Assembly (NCBI GenBank): GCA_934481445.1
Contig: CAKSPC010000020.1
Span: 1 to 45,241, forward strand
Reading direction: 5' to 3'
DNA from: an uncultured Oscillospiraceae bacterium
GTDB lineage: Bacteria; Bacillota; Clostridia; Oscillospirales; Ruminococcaceae
DNA length: 45,241 nt
Made by a program: the position numbers and the translations under genes. Every line of letters starts with the position of its first letter. The stretch's first letter is position 1. Shown piece by piece: positions 7,137 to 15,015 of the stretch. The notes under the pieces are model-generated. The model worked only from the letters and a program-made list of their open reading frames with translations. It was not told the DNA's origin and did no database searches.

Positions 7137-8818
7137 GCGAAAAAACAACGCGCAGAAGCGGCGCGAAAATAATGGCAAGCCTTATCACGCTGCTCGGAAG
7201 CCTTGCGTACATAATGGTGCTGGCGGTTATAAACGGCTCCCTTGGGTTTGTGTGCGCCATGGGCGTTACGCTGTTCGGCGCAGTGGGAATTGCAAAGGCG
7301 CTGGGCGAAACCATCGCGCTTTCCTACGGATGGATAATCGCGCTTGCGATAGGCTGCGGCGTTCTGCGCGGCCTGCTGAGGTACCTCGAGCAGTACGGAA
7401 ACCACTACATTGCATTCCGCCTGCTGGCGGTGCTGCGGGATAAGATATTCGGCGCGCTGCGCACCCTCTGCCCTGCAAAGCTCGAGAGCAAGAAAAAAGG
7501 CTCCATCATCGCGATGATAACCTCCGACATCGAAACGCTGGAGGTATTCTATGCGCACACCATCTCCCCCATATGCATTGCAGTTATAGTTTCGGCGGCG
7601 GTGTTTATTTTCGTGGGGACGGTTTCGCACCGGTACATCGCGCTGGTGGCGCTGGCGGGATATATCCTCGTGGGGATAGTGCTGCCGATGATATCCTCCG
7701 CAAGGCTCAAGACATCGGGCGTGAGATACCGCGCGGAATTTGCGGGATTTAACGCGTTCTTTCTCGACAGCATAAAGGGCATAAAGGACATCGTACTCAA
7801 CAACGGCGGCGAAAGCCGCAAGGCGGAGGTCGACCGCCGCTCCGACGTCCTCCTCGAGGAAACAAAGAAAATGAAGCACGACATAACAAGGGCTTCCTCC
7901 GCGACGGAGCTTACGGTTTCGGCGGTGATTTTCGCGGCGCTGGCTGTGGGGATTATCCTCGTAAGCGGCGGCGCGCTTTCCATCGGGAAAATGATAATCG
8001 GCGTTACGGCGGTGTTCGGTTCTTTCGGGCCCGTCATCGCGATATCCGCACTGCCGGGCAATCTCACGCAGACATTCGCAAGCGGCGACAGGGTGCTCGA
8101 TCTCCTTGCGGAAAAACCTGCGGTGGAGCCTGTCAAAAACGGCAGTACGTTCAGCTTCGATAACCTTGATGTAAAGGATCTCTCGTTCTCCTACGACAAG
8201 GAAACGCAGGTGCTTTCGGATATATGTATGCACGCGCGCAGGGGCGAGATAATCGGTATCGTGGGCGAGAGCGGCTGCGGAAAATCCACGTTTCTTAAAC
8301 TTCTTCTGCGGTTCTGGCAGAAAGACAGCGGCACAATATGTTACAACGGCACGGACATCGACCTTACGGACGAAGCAAGCCTGCTGGATAATGTCACAAT
8401 GGTCAGCCAGACCACATATCTCTTTGATGAAACCATCGAGGACAACCTGCGGATAGCGAAGCCGGATGCAACGCAGGAGGAGCTTGAAGCCGCATGCAGA
8501 ATGGCTTCGGTGCATGATTTCATCTCTTCCCTGCCCGACGGATACAAGACCCGCGCGGGGGCGCTGGGGGATATGCTCTCCTCGGGAGAAAAGCAGCGGC
8601 TGGGACTTGCGCGGGCATTTCTTCGCGGAAGCGGCCTGATACTTCTCGACGAGCCGACAAGCAACGTTGACAGCATAAACGAGGGCATTATCCTCAAGGC
8701 GCTGCGGCAGCAGAAACGCAGCAAGAGCATCATCCTCGTATCCCACCGTGAAAGCACCATGGCAGTCGCCGACCGCGTATACCGCGTAGAGAAAGGACAA
8801 ATGTATGAATGCCGATAA
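7133..8818 (+). CDS. CydC-like half-size ABC exporter, second subunit
   Basis: This 561-residue membrane/ATPase fusion has an exporter domain at about 15-325 and an ATPase with Walker A GESGCGKST near 376, Q-loop MVSQTTYLFDETI, and Walker B GLILLDEPTSNVD. The signature motif is degenerate, LSSGEKQR rather than LSGGQQQR, near 481. In heterodimeric exporters one composite ATP site is often catalytically weak, so the LSSGE change fits an asymmetric pair with the preceding protein. The start overlaps the previous stop by 4 nt and its end overlaps the next gene by 14 nt, indicating a tightly packed operon. Confidence 0.8.
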   Translation: MSEKTTRRSGAKIMASLITLLGSLAYIMVLAVINGSLGFVCAMGVTLFGAVGIAKALGETIALSYGWIIALAIGCGVLRGLLRYLEQYGNHYIAFRLLAVLRDKIFGALRTLCPAKLESKKKGSIIAMITSDIETLEVFYAHTISPICIAVIVSAAVFIFVGTVSHRYIALVALAGYILVGIVLPMISSARLKTSGVRYRAEFAGFNAFFLDSIKGIKDIVLNNGGESRKAEVDRRSDVLLEETKKMKHDITRASSATELTVSAVIFAALAVGIILVSGGALSIGKMIIGVTAVFGSFGPVIAISALPGNLTQTFASGDRVLDLLAEKPAVEPVKNGSTFSFDNLDVKDLSFSYDKETQVLSDICMHARRGEIIGIVGESGCGKSTFLKLLLRFWQKDSGTICYNGTDIDLTDEASLLDNVTMVSQTTYLFDETIEDNLRIAKPDATQEELEAACRMASVHDFISSLPDGYKTRAGALGDMLSSGEKQRLGLARAFLRGSGLILLDEPTSNVDSINEGIILKALRQQKRSKSIILVSHRESTMAVADRVYRVEKGQMYECR

Positions 8819-9143
8819 AAAGCGCGAGCGCGAAAAAAAGACCGTCGCGCTGATGATACGGCTGTATTGCCGCAAAAAGCACGGCACCAAAACCGAGCTC
8901 TGCCCCGAATGCCGCGAGCTTGCGGACTACGCCGCCCTGCGCAGCGATAAGTGCCCGTTTATGGAGAGCAAGACATTCTGCTCCAACTGCAAGGTGCACT
9001 GCTACAAGCCCGAAATGCGCGAAAAGATACGCACGGTAATGCGGTTTTCGGGGCCGCGTATGCTGTTTCACCATCCCATCATGGCGGTGCGGCACATTAT
9101 CGAAAGCAAGAGAGAAAAACGCAGAACGGAGAAAGAAGCATGA
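8805..9143 (+). CDS. YgbA/nitrous-oxide-stimulated-promoter family cysteine protein
   Basis: A 112-residue basic cytosolic protein from the ATG at 8805 (AAAGGA upstream, inside the end of the ABC gene). Cysteines cluster in TELCPECRELADYA, KCPFMESKTFCSNCKVHC and YCRKK, with a conserved Tyr-Lys-Pro and C-terminal HHPIMAVRHI helix. This pattern matches the YgbA_NO family (E. coli YgbA, induced by nitric oxide and linked to Fe-S or cysteine metabolism). The cysteines could bind iron or an Fe-S cluster. It sits between the ABC pair and ybaN in the DtxR-led operon, overlapping both neighbours, which supports a metal-related function; the biochemical role is not established. Confidence 0.75.
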   Translation: MNADKKREREKKTVALMIRLYCRKKHGTKTELCPECRELADYAALRSDKCPFMESKTFCSNCKVHCYKPEMREKIRTVMRFSGPRMLFHHPIMAVRHIIESKREKRRTEKEA

Positions 9144-9538
9144 AAAAAGCAATACTCATCATCGTAGGCTGTCTGGGAGTAGGTCTGGGCGCGGTAGGAG
9201 CGGTGCTGCCGATACTTCCCTCGTTCCCTTTCCTGCTTGTGGCGGCGATATGCTTTGCGAAAAGCTCGGAGCGGCTGGACAGGTGGTTCAGGGGCACAAA
9301 GCTGTACAAGAATGACCTCGAAAGCTTTGTAAACGGCAAGGGCATGACCCGCAGGACAAAGATAAAGGTCATGATAACCGTAACGCTGCTGATGACAATA
9401 GGCTTCGCGGTTATGTTCTCGAAACAGATTTATATTCCCTGCATGATACTCGGCGTGGTATGGCTGTTCCATATCGTTTATTTCACTTTCTTTGTAAAAA
9501 GCCACTCCGCGGAGGACGGCGGGGACGACGCGGAATAA
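9140..9538 (+). CDS. YbaN/DUF454 family inner-membrane protein
   Basis: A 132-residue protein starting at an ATG that overlaps the preceding stop (ATGA). The N-terminal hydrophobic stretch GCLGVGLGAVGAVLPILPSF and the FAKSSERLDRWF motif are typical of DUF454/YbaN. Two more hydrophobic segments (about 78-96 and 99-119) give roughly three to four membrane passes. The family has no proven function but commonly travels with metal or heme transport genes. It is the last gene of the DtxR-like operon, ending at a bidirectional terminator. Confidence 0.8.
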   Translation: MKKAILIIVGCLGVGLGAVGAVLPILPSFPFLLVAAICFAKSSERLDRWFRGTKLYKNDLESFVNGKGMTRRTKIKVMITVTLLMTIGFAVMFSKQIYIPCMILGVVWLFHIVYFTFFVKSHSAEDGGDDAE

Positions 9539-9552
9539 CGCGATACATAATA

Positions 9553-9582
9553 AAGGCTCGGGATCTAATGCTCCCGAGCCTT
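9553..9582. terminator. Bidirectional terminator between convergent operons
   Basis: A perfect 11-bp stem (AAGGCTCGGGA at 9553-9563 with 9572-9582) with an 8-nt loop separates the ybaN end (9538) from the methyltransferase end (9587). T-rich flanks lie on both strands (TTTATTAT on minus, TTGCCTTTATTTC on plus). Confidence 0.8.
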
Positions 9583-9586
9583 GCCT

Positions 9587-10375
9587 TTATTTCTTTTCCA
9601 GAACGACTATCTTGTTCGATATATTGCTTACCAGCGGTATCTTACCCAGCACCTTGTATATCGGCATGAAAGCCGCCATACCCTCGGTAAGGCTGTGATC
9701 CTCCACAAAATCAAATTCGGGAATAAGCTCCGCAAGCTGCCTGCCGTTCTTCACGCCCCATGTAAATTTCGCCTTGCTGCCCTCGATGGACTTTTCCTTT
9801 ATACGCTTAACTACCATGGGGTTCATTATCTCGACCAGCACCTGCACGTTCTCGAAACGCTCCGAAATAACGGCGAAAATCCGCTGAACATCCACCGCGG
9901 AAAGGTACATCGTCAGCCCCTCGATAATAACCAGCGCAGGAACGCCGCGCTCCGCGATCTCCTCGCTCCAGTCGTCCATGGCGGACATTGCTATCTGCGT
10001 TATCTTTTCTGTGGGAGGGAGTATGCTTTTGCGCACGGCTATCGTTTCGGGGAGGTCGAGGTTGTACCAGTGGGAATAGCCTTTCATGCGGTAGCAGCGT
10101 GTGTCAAGTCCGCAGGCTACATTCACCACCACCGCGCCGCGGTGCTCCGCAAGGTACTTTCTCGCCAGCCTGTCAAGCACAATGGTGCGGGCTATAACGC
10201 CGTCGTGCATTGCCGAATCCTTGTCGGCAAGGGAAAAATCATAATCCAGCTTCCCGACGATCTCCACCGCCTTTTTATCGGTGATGGCGCCGCGCTTTTT
10301 TGTTTCCTTTGCGCGGGCGTATATCGTCTGCAGCATTGTTTCAGTCACACCCGAGAGGGTTATTTTTTCGCTCAT
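9587..10375 (-). CDS. LCMT/PPM1-like SAM-dependent methyltransferase
   Basis: A 262-residue protein with the leucine-carboxyl-methyltransferase-type class I fold: R-x-x-x-LD (IARTIVLDRLARKYL), SAM motif VVNVACGLDTRCYR (about 86-99), acidic LDLPE (about 109-113) and IEGLTMYLS (about 150-158). Eukaryotic homologues methylate PP2A. Bacterial ones act on diverse, often small, substrates including O-methylation in secondary metabolism, so the substrate here is unknown. A GGAGGAAAGC site precedes the ATG at 10375, 15 nt after the ABC gene, making it the last gene of the TetR/ABC operon. Modification of a transported metabolite is possible but not shown. Confidence 0.8.
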   Translation of the reverse strand: MSEKITLSGVTETMLQTIYARAKETKKRGAITDKKAVEIVGKLDYDFSLADKDSAMHDGVIARTIVLDRLARKYLAEHRGAVVVNVACGLDTRCYRMKGYSHWYNLDLPETIAVRKSILPPTEKITQIAMSAMDDWSEEIAERGVPALVIIEGLTMYLSAVDVQRIFAVISERFENVQVLVEIMNPMVVKRIKEKSIEGSKAKFTWGVKNGRQLAELIPEFDFVEDHSLTEGMAAFMPIYKVLGKIPLVSNISNKIVVLEKK

Positions 10376-10390
10376 TTGCTTTCCTCCGTA

Positions 10391-12127
10391 TTAATACTTC
10401 CACTGCTCGGAGCAGAGCTGCATATCCGCCATGTGCCTGTAAATTCCGCCAGCCTGCTTCAGCTCCGCAGGACTGCCGGTTTCGGCAACGGTGCCGTCTT
10501 TAAGCACAACTATCTTATCAACGCCGTCTACGGTTCTCATTCTGTGCGCGATTATAAGCACGGTCTTGTTGCGGATAAGCTTGGAGATGGATTCCTGTAT
10601 CAGCGTTTCGTTGTCCACGTCGAGGGAAGCCGTTGCCTCGTCCATAAGGATTATCGGCGCGTCCTTGAGGAACGCCCTCGCGATGGAAATACGCTGGCGC
10701 TCGCCGCCGGAAAGCTCGGAGCCGTTCTCGCCTATCATGCTGTTCCACTTTTCGGGCATTTTTTCGATGAACTCCTCGCAGTGGGCAAGCTTGGCCGCCG
10801 CCATTACTTCCTCATCGGTGGCGTTCTTTTTGCCTATTCGGATGTTTTCCATTACGGTGTTGTTGAACAGCGTTACATCCTGAAATACTATCGAATACAG
10901 CGAAAGCAGCTTCTCTGGGTCTATCTCCGAAACATTCATACCGCCGACGGTGATGGTGCCCTTATCGCTGTCCCAGAATCTCGCCGCAAGGCGCGAAACG
11001 GTGGTCTTTCCTCCGCCGGAGGGACCGATAAGCGCCGTGACCTCGCCCTGCTTTGCGGTGAAGCTCACGTCAGAAAGCACCTGCTCGCCGTCCTTGTAGG
11101 AGAAAGCAACATGGTCGAAGCTGATGTCGTAGCCTTTGTTGTCGAGGGTTTCGCGGCCTGTCTGCTCGTCGTGGGAGAGTATCTCGTCCATGCGCTTGCA
11201 GGTAACGTCGATGCTGATTATCGCCGCGAGATTCTGCAGCGCTATCTGAAGCGGCTCGTACATTCTCGTTACTACCAGCAGGAACATGAAGAATGTCAGC
11301 ACGTCTATCTCGCCCCTGATAAGCAGCGCGCTGCCCACAACGGCGACCGTGCCCATGCCAAGCTTCAATATCATCTGCGCCGAGCAAACGAAAGCCGCAT
11401 TCGCAAATTCCGCAACAATGGAGTGCTTCTCGACAGCCTTTATTTTCTTGTCGAGTCCCTCCTGATAAACCTCGGTCATATTGTAGGAACGAAGGTCGCG
11501 GAGGGTTTCAAGACCCTCCTGTATGCCGTCAATGCAGTCCAGCTTGTACTGCATGGTCTTTTCGTGAACCTTTGTCATTACGCTTCTGGAACTCAGCACT
11601 ATGATAAGCGCAACGGGCATTACCCACACCGCCGCCAGTGCCATCTTCCAGTTGAAGAAGAACAGGCTGATAACGACAATGGTCGTGGAGATAAGCGCGC
11701 CGACAAGCTCGGGTATCCAGTGGGAGGACGCGGTTTCTATCATCGCGCAGTCGCTCATTATCGTATTGGTGAGGTCGGAAAGGTCTTTCTTGCCGAAGAA
11801 CGAAAGCGGTATCTTTCTGAGTTTTTCGGCAAGGGTCCTGCGCCTTACGCCGCTTTCTATATAGGTCGAAAGAAACGTTGACCTGTACTGGAACACCGCG
11901 GAAACTGCCATAAGCGTAAGCACCACTACTATCGCGATGATGAAGAATACGAATTTATCCCTCGGGAGATCTCCGTCGAGGAGGTAGGAGGACAGCATAT
12001 AAAGCAGCCCCACCGGCAGCATAAGAACAAGGTTTGCCACCGTGACCGCGACAAACGCGCGGATCATGCCCTTTGCGCCGTTGTCCGAAAGCGCATATTT
12101 ATGCTTTAATTTTTCTGTAAGTTTCAT
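10391..12127 (-). CDS. Half-size ABC transporter, YbtQ/IrtB-like second subunit
   Basis: A 578-residue exporter-fold protein with a membrane domain (about 20-320) and an ATPase with Walker A GPSGGGKTT near 365, signature LSGGERQR and Walker B IILMDEATASLD. Its ATG overlaps the preceding stop (TAATG), so it is coupled to the gene at 12127-13914 and probably forms a heterodimer. The pair belongs to the group that includes siderophore transporters YbtPQ and IrtAB, which use an exporter fold although they import iron chelates. Direction and cargo cannot be decided from the sequence. A palindrome upstream of the pair suggests metal-responsive control. Confidence 0.75.
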   Translation of the reverse strand: MKLTEKLKHKYALSDNGAKGMIRAFVAVTVANLVLMLPVGLLYMLSSYLLDGDLPRDKFVFFIIAIVVVLTLMAVSAVFQYRSTFLSTYIESGVRRRTLAEKLRKIPLSFFGKKDLSDLTNTIMSDCAMIETASSHWIPELVGALISTTIVVISLFFFNWKMALAAVWVMPVALIIVLSSRSVMTKVHEKTMQYKLDCIDGIQEGLETLRDLRSYNMTEVYQEGLDKKIKAVEKHSIVAEFANAAFVCSAQMILKLGMGTVAVVGSALLIRGEIDVLTFFMFLLVVTRMYEPLQIALQNLAAIISIDVTCKRMDEILSHDEQTGRETLDNKGYDISFDHVAFSYKDGEQVLSDVSFTAKQGEVTALIGPSGGGKTTVSRLAARFWDSDKGTITVGGMNVSEIDPEKLLSLYSIVFQDVTLFNNTVMENIRIGKKNATDEEVMAAAKLAHCEEFIEKMPEKWNSMIGENGSELSGGERQRISIARAFLKDAPIILMDEATASLDVDNETLIQESISKLIRNKTVLIIAHRMRTVDGVDKIVVLKDGTVAETGSPAELKQAGGIYRHMADMQLCSEQWKY

Positions 12128-13914
12128 TACTGCACGCCCGCCTTTCCGACCTGCCAGCTGACAGATCTGTTATATTCGTTCCACATACGGCTGTAGATGC
12201 CGTTTGCGGAAATAAGCTCGCTGTGCCTGCCGCTCTCCGCTATCTTTCCGTCGGAAAGGACGTAAATGCAGTCGGCATTTGTAACTGTGGAAAGCCTGTG
12301 CGCTATCATGATGACCGTTTTGTCCTTGGAAAGCTTCTCGAATGCCTGCTGCACAAGGCGCTCGTTATCTGGGTCTGCAAAGGCTGTCGCCTCGTCGAGG
12401 ATAAGCACGGGGGCGTTCTTCAGAAATGCCCTCGCGATGGAAAGGCGCTGGCACTCGCCGCCGGAAACGTATATGCCCTTGGAGCCTATCATCGTATTCA
12501 CTCCGTCGGGGAATTTCTCGATGATATCCATGCACTGTGCGTCCTTTAACGCCTGCATGACTTCTTTATCCGTGGCGTCGGGGCGACCCATCCTTACGTT
12601 GTCGAGTATGCTCATTTTCAGCAGCTTGCTGTCCTGAAACACATACGAAACATACTGCATAAGCTTATCCGACGGGATATCCCTTACGTCCGTGCCGCCT
12701 ATCTTTATCGCGCCGCTCCTGACATCCCAGAAACGCGCGATGAGCGAAGCGAGGGTGGTCTTTCCTCCGCCGGAAGGACCTACAAGTGCGATATGCGCCC
12801 CTGCCTTAACGGTGAGGTCGATGCCGTCGATGGCGTTGGTTTCGGACTTATCGTAAGCGAAAACAACGTTCTCAAGTTTGATGGAAGCGTCTGCGGGGGC
12901 GCATTCCTTGTCGGAATCGGGAAGAATATCCGACTTGAGTATCTCATAAACTCTGTTCAGCGCGTCGTCGACTATCATCTGCGATTCGCCCGCGTATGCG
13001 ACTTTCATGAGAGTTACGGTGAGCACGGAGGTTATTATCACATAGAAAAACAGATTGAGGATAAATTCGTTCGTAACGCCCTGCCCCGTAAACGCGAATG
13101 CAGCGATGATAAGCGCCGCGAAAATTCCGTTTGCCGCCGTGGTGAAGCCAACCATCGGCGCGAGCATATTCTTTGTGTAGCCGAGCGTCCACTTTTCGTA
13201 TTCGTCGATGGCAGCCTTGAAGCGCTTGAACGTGAACACCGTCTGACCGAAGGTCTTTACAACGGGGATGCCTCTTACATATTCGACAGCCTCTGCGGAC
13301 ATGGTTTCGAGGGCGTTCTGATACTGCTTCATATCCTCCGCCATCTTCGGACCCATCATAAGCGTGAACATAAGCGCGAAAGCGATCGCCGCGGGGATAA
13401 GGCTTATAAGACCCAGCCGCCAATCGAACACCATCATCATTATCAGCAGACCGACGGGCGTCGCAAACGAAACGGCCTTATCCGGCAGGTTGTGCGCAAG
13501 GAAAGTTTCGGTCGCCGCGCTGGAATCCGTAACGATCTTGCGGATCTTGCCGGTGCCCTCTGTTTCGACATAGCCGAGGGGTAGCTTCATGATATGCTTC
13601 ATCATGCTGATACGCATATTCGCCTGCACCCTGAACGCCGCCTTGTGCGAGCACATCAGCGCGGCGATATAGAACACCATCGCAAGCAGCGCGGAGCCCA
13701 CCGCTTCCCAGCCGTATCTTCCGATATTAACGGCTTCCGAATAGTTCGGGCGAACATCAAGCACTTCCTTTATAATGCGCCAGATGTCGTAAAACGGTAT
13801 CAGCGCTATCCACGCGCTCACCGCCGCCAGTACGAGCGAAGCATATGTAAAGCCTTTATGCCCGCCCGCATAGTGCATAAGCACCGAAAATGAGTTCCTC
13901 TTTTTTTGTTTCAC
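12127..13914 (-). CDS. Half-size ABC transporter, YbtP/IrtA-like first subunit
   Basis: A 595-residue exporter-fold protein starting with GTG at 13914 behind an AGGAGGTTTTGTT site. The membrane domain spans about 20-320; the ATPase carries Walker A GPSGGGKTT near 378, signature VSGGECQRLS and Walker B PVLILDEATAFADPDN. The signature and D-loop differ slightly from the partner, as in asymmetric heterodimers. The gene lies 80 nt downstream of the TetR gene in the same direction, and the gap holds a 20-bp AAGTTAG-N6-CTAACTT palindrome like those at the DtxR operon. I infer co-regulation with that operon. Cargo may be a siderophore, heme or another small molecule. Confidence 0.75.
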   Translation of the reverse strand: MKQKKRNSFSVLMHYAGGHKGFTYASLVLAAVSAWIALIPFYDIWRIIKEVLDVRPNYSEAVNIGRYGWEAVGSALLAMVFYIAALMCSHKAAFRVQANMRISMMKHIMKLPLGYVETEGTGKIRKIVTDSSAATETFLAHNLPDKAVSFATPVGLLIMMMVFDWRLGLISLIPAAIAFALMFTLMMGPKMAEDMKQYQNALETMSAEAVEYVRGIPVVKTFGQTVFTFKRFKAAIDEYEKWTLGYTKNMLAPMVGFTTAANGIFAALIIAAFAFTGQGVTNEFILNLFFYVIITSVLTVTLMKVAYAGESQMIVDDALNRVYEILKSDILPDSDKECAPADASIKLENVVFAYDKSETNAIDGIDLTVKAGAHIALVGPSGGGKTTLASLIARFWDVRSGAIKIGGTDVRDIPSDKLMQYVSYVFQDSKLLKMSILDNVRMGRPDATDKEVMQALKDAQCMDIIEKFPDGVNTMIGSKGIYVSGGECQRLSIARAFLKNAPVLILDEATAFADPDNERLVQQAFEKLSKDKTVIMIAHRLSTVTNADCIYVLSDGKIAESGRHSELISANGIYSRMWNEYNRSVSWQVGKAGVQ

Positions 13915-13936
13915 AACAAAACCTCCTTACATCTGC

Positions 13937-13956
13937 AAGTTAGTGGTATCTAACTT
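13937..13956. promoter_or_regulatory. DtxR-box-like operator in front of the second ABC pair
   Basis: AAGTTAG-N6-CTAACTT is a palindrome with perfect 7-bp arms, between the TetR stop (13995) and the ABC start (13914). On the minus strand a weak GCAG/CTGC hairpin followed by six T lies just before it (13966-13987), possibly a leaky terminator, so the ABC genes may have an additional, operator-controlled entry. Confidence 0.6.
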
Positions 13957-13994
13957 ATGCACCGTAAAAAAGCAGCGAAACCACTGCCTTTTCT

Positions 13995-14600
13995 TTATTG
14001 ATCCGCCCCGAGCACGCGGCTCCATCCCGCGAAGCTGAATTCCCTTATGCACTTCATGAAATCCCGCGCTTCATCGTAGGGGATATCATGGGAAACTACC
14101 TCGTAGATGTACTGCCAGCCCGACCTGCACACAACATGGATAAAGAAATCGCTTACCCTGCTGCCGTCCTTTGCAAACTGCCTTGCGAACTCCTTGTAGA
14201 ATTTCTCCTCGATGGCGGCGAGCCTGTCGAAATAGTGCTCGTACTCCGTTCCCGCAGATCTGCAGAAGATAAGGCGAAACGCGTCCAGATTGTCGTAGAT
14301 GTATTTCAGCACCAGCTCGGTGCCCTCGCCGCCCATATCCGTGGCGGACTTTGCGCTGTCGCAGTCCGAAGCCTCGTTTATGCTGGCGAGGTATATTTCC
14401 ATAAGACCGTCCGCCGCGGGCTTGACCAGTGCGTCGAACAGACCCGATTTGTCGCCGAATCTCGTGTATATCGAATTTGTGCTTACACCGCTGTCCGCGG
14501 ATATCCTGCGGAGGTTCGCGTCGCGGAATCCGTATTTCAGAAATTCCCTGCCCGCGCTTTCAAGAAGCGCCTCGGTAACGCCTGCTGTTTCCTGCCTCAT
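13995..14600 (-). CDS. TetR/AcrR-family transcriptional regulator
   Basis: A 201-residue protein with a TetR helix-turn-helix at about 8-54 (LLESAGREFLKYGFRDANLR; ISADSGVSTNSIYTRFGDKS) and an all-helical ligand domain. The ATG at 14600 has a GAGGAG site. Its promoter is buried in a perfect 35-bp palindrome, so strong autoregulation is expected. It is the first gene of the run leading into the ABC pair and the methyltransferase, and would also control them if transcription passes the short gap. The ligand is unknown; a transported compound or metal chelate is an obvious guess. Confidence 0.85.
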   Translation of the reverse strand: MRQETAGVTEALLESAGREFLKYGFRDANLRRISADSGVSTNSIYTRFGDKSGLFDALVKPAADGLMEIYLASINEASDCDSAKSATDMGGEGTELVLKYIYDNLDAFRLIFCRSAGTEYEHYFDRLAAIEEKFYKEFARQFAKDGSRVSDFFIHVVCRSGWQYIYEVVSHDIPYDEARDFMKCIREFSFAGWSRVLGADQ

Positions 14601-14614
14601 ATCAAATCTCCTCT

Positions 14615-14649
14615 TAAAATAACAATGTTATTATAACATTGTTATTTTA
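14615..14649. promoter_or_regulatory. TetR operator: perfect 35-bp palindrome
   Basis: Arms of 17 bp (TAAAATAACAATGTTAT, 14615-14631, with 14633-14649) around a single central base. It covers the -10 box of the TetR promoter and lies 15 bp from the ATG. Confidence 0.85.
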
Positions 14650-14658
14650 TTATGTCAA
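14630..14658 (-). promoter_or_regulatory. Promoter of the TetR gene
   Basis: Minus-strand TTGACA (14653-14658) and TATAAT (14630-14635), both perfect with 17-bp spacing. The -10 box lies at the centre of the palindromic operator. Confidence 0.85.
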
Positions 14659-14707
14659 TACTTTTTTGAAATTTTTTTGGATATTTTTATGGATACGGGC
14701 GGATATG

Positions 14708-14743
14708 AAACATGGGGAAAGGCGCAGGCTTTTCCCCATGTTT
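14708..14743. repeat. 36-nt hairpin repeat, copy 1
   Basis: A 13-bp perfect inverted repeat (AAACATGGGGAAA at 14708-14720 with 14731-14743) around a 10-nt loop. The whole 36 nt recurs at 14955-14990 with one mismatch. Confidence 0.85.
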
Positions 14744-14954
14744 AAGTCTGTCGAAAAAGTCTTACGACTTTTTCGACAGAGTACATCCGCACTGCGCGCA
14801 CTCATTGTCGGCTTTGCCGACAATTAAGCGTAAAGCGAAGCTGTCGCTAACACACTTGTGCGGATAGAAGTGTTTTTCGCCCCGGGAAACCCGTGGCAAA
14901 AAACGGATTTAAAAAGCCCGCTTCGCGGGCAAACTCAATTTTTTCGACAAGCTG
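14744..14954. repeat. Array of inverted repeats between the two 36-nt copies
   Basis: No gene is visible. The segment contains a perfect 13-bp stem (CTGTCGAAAAAGT, 14748-14760 with 14767-14779), a 9-bp stem (ATTGTCGGC, 14804-14812 with 14816-14824), a GCCCGC/GCGGGC hairpin (14917-14930), and ATCCGCAC with GTGCGGAT about 75 bp apart. TTTTTCGACA recurs near 14939. It looks like a dispersed, RNA-forming intergenic repeat or a decayed miniature element rather than a CRISPR, since the units differ and are palindromic. Confidence 0.65.
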
Positions 14955-14990
14955 AAACAAGGGGAAAGGCGCAGGCTTTTCCCCATGTTT
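14955..14990. repeat. 36-nt hairpin repeat, copy 2
   Basis: 35 of 36 bases match copy 1 (position 6 is A rather than T). It lies 25 nt beyond the stop of the ABC permease gene on the minus strand and might also act as its terminator (TTGTTTC follows the stem on that strand). Confidence 0.85.
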
Positions 14991-15015
14991 TATTTGTTGA
15001 CCTAACGCGCGCAGA

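Noticed and set aside
5409..8818. Naming the first ABC pair cydDC
   Set aside because: Similarity in layout only; no cytochrome bd genes are nearby and the context is metal-related.
7115..8890. A 591-codon open frame on the minus strand
   Set aside because: Antisense of the second CydDC-like ABC subunit, which has clear Walker and signature motifs.
9581..11881. A 766-codon open frame on the plus strand
   Set aside because: Antisense of the methyltransferase and an ABC gene; caused by GC-biased third codon positions.
14708..14990. CRISPR array
   Set aside because: Only two copies of the 36-nt unit, which is itself a hairpin; the intervening sequence is other hairpins rather than regular spacers; no cas genes.
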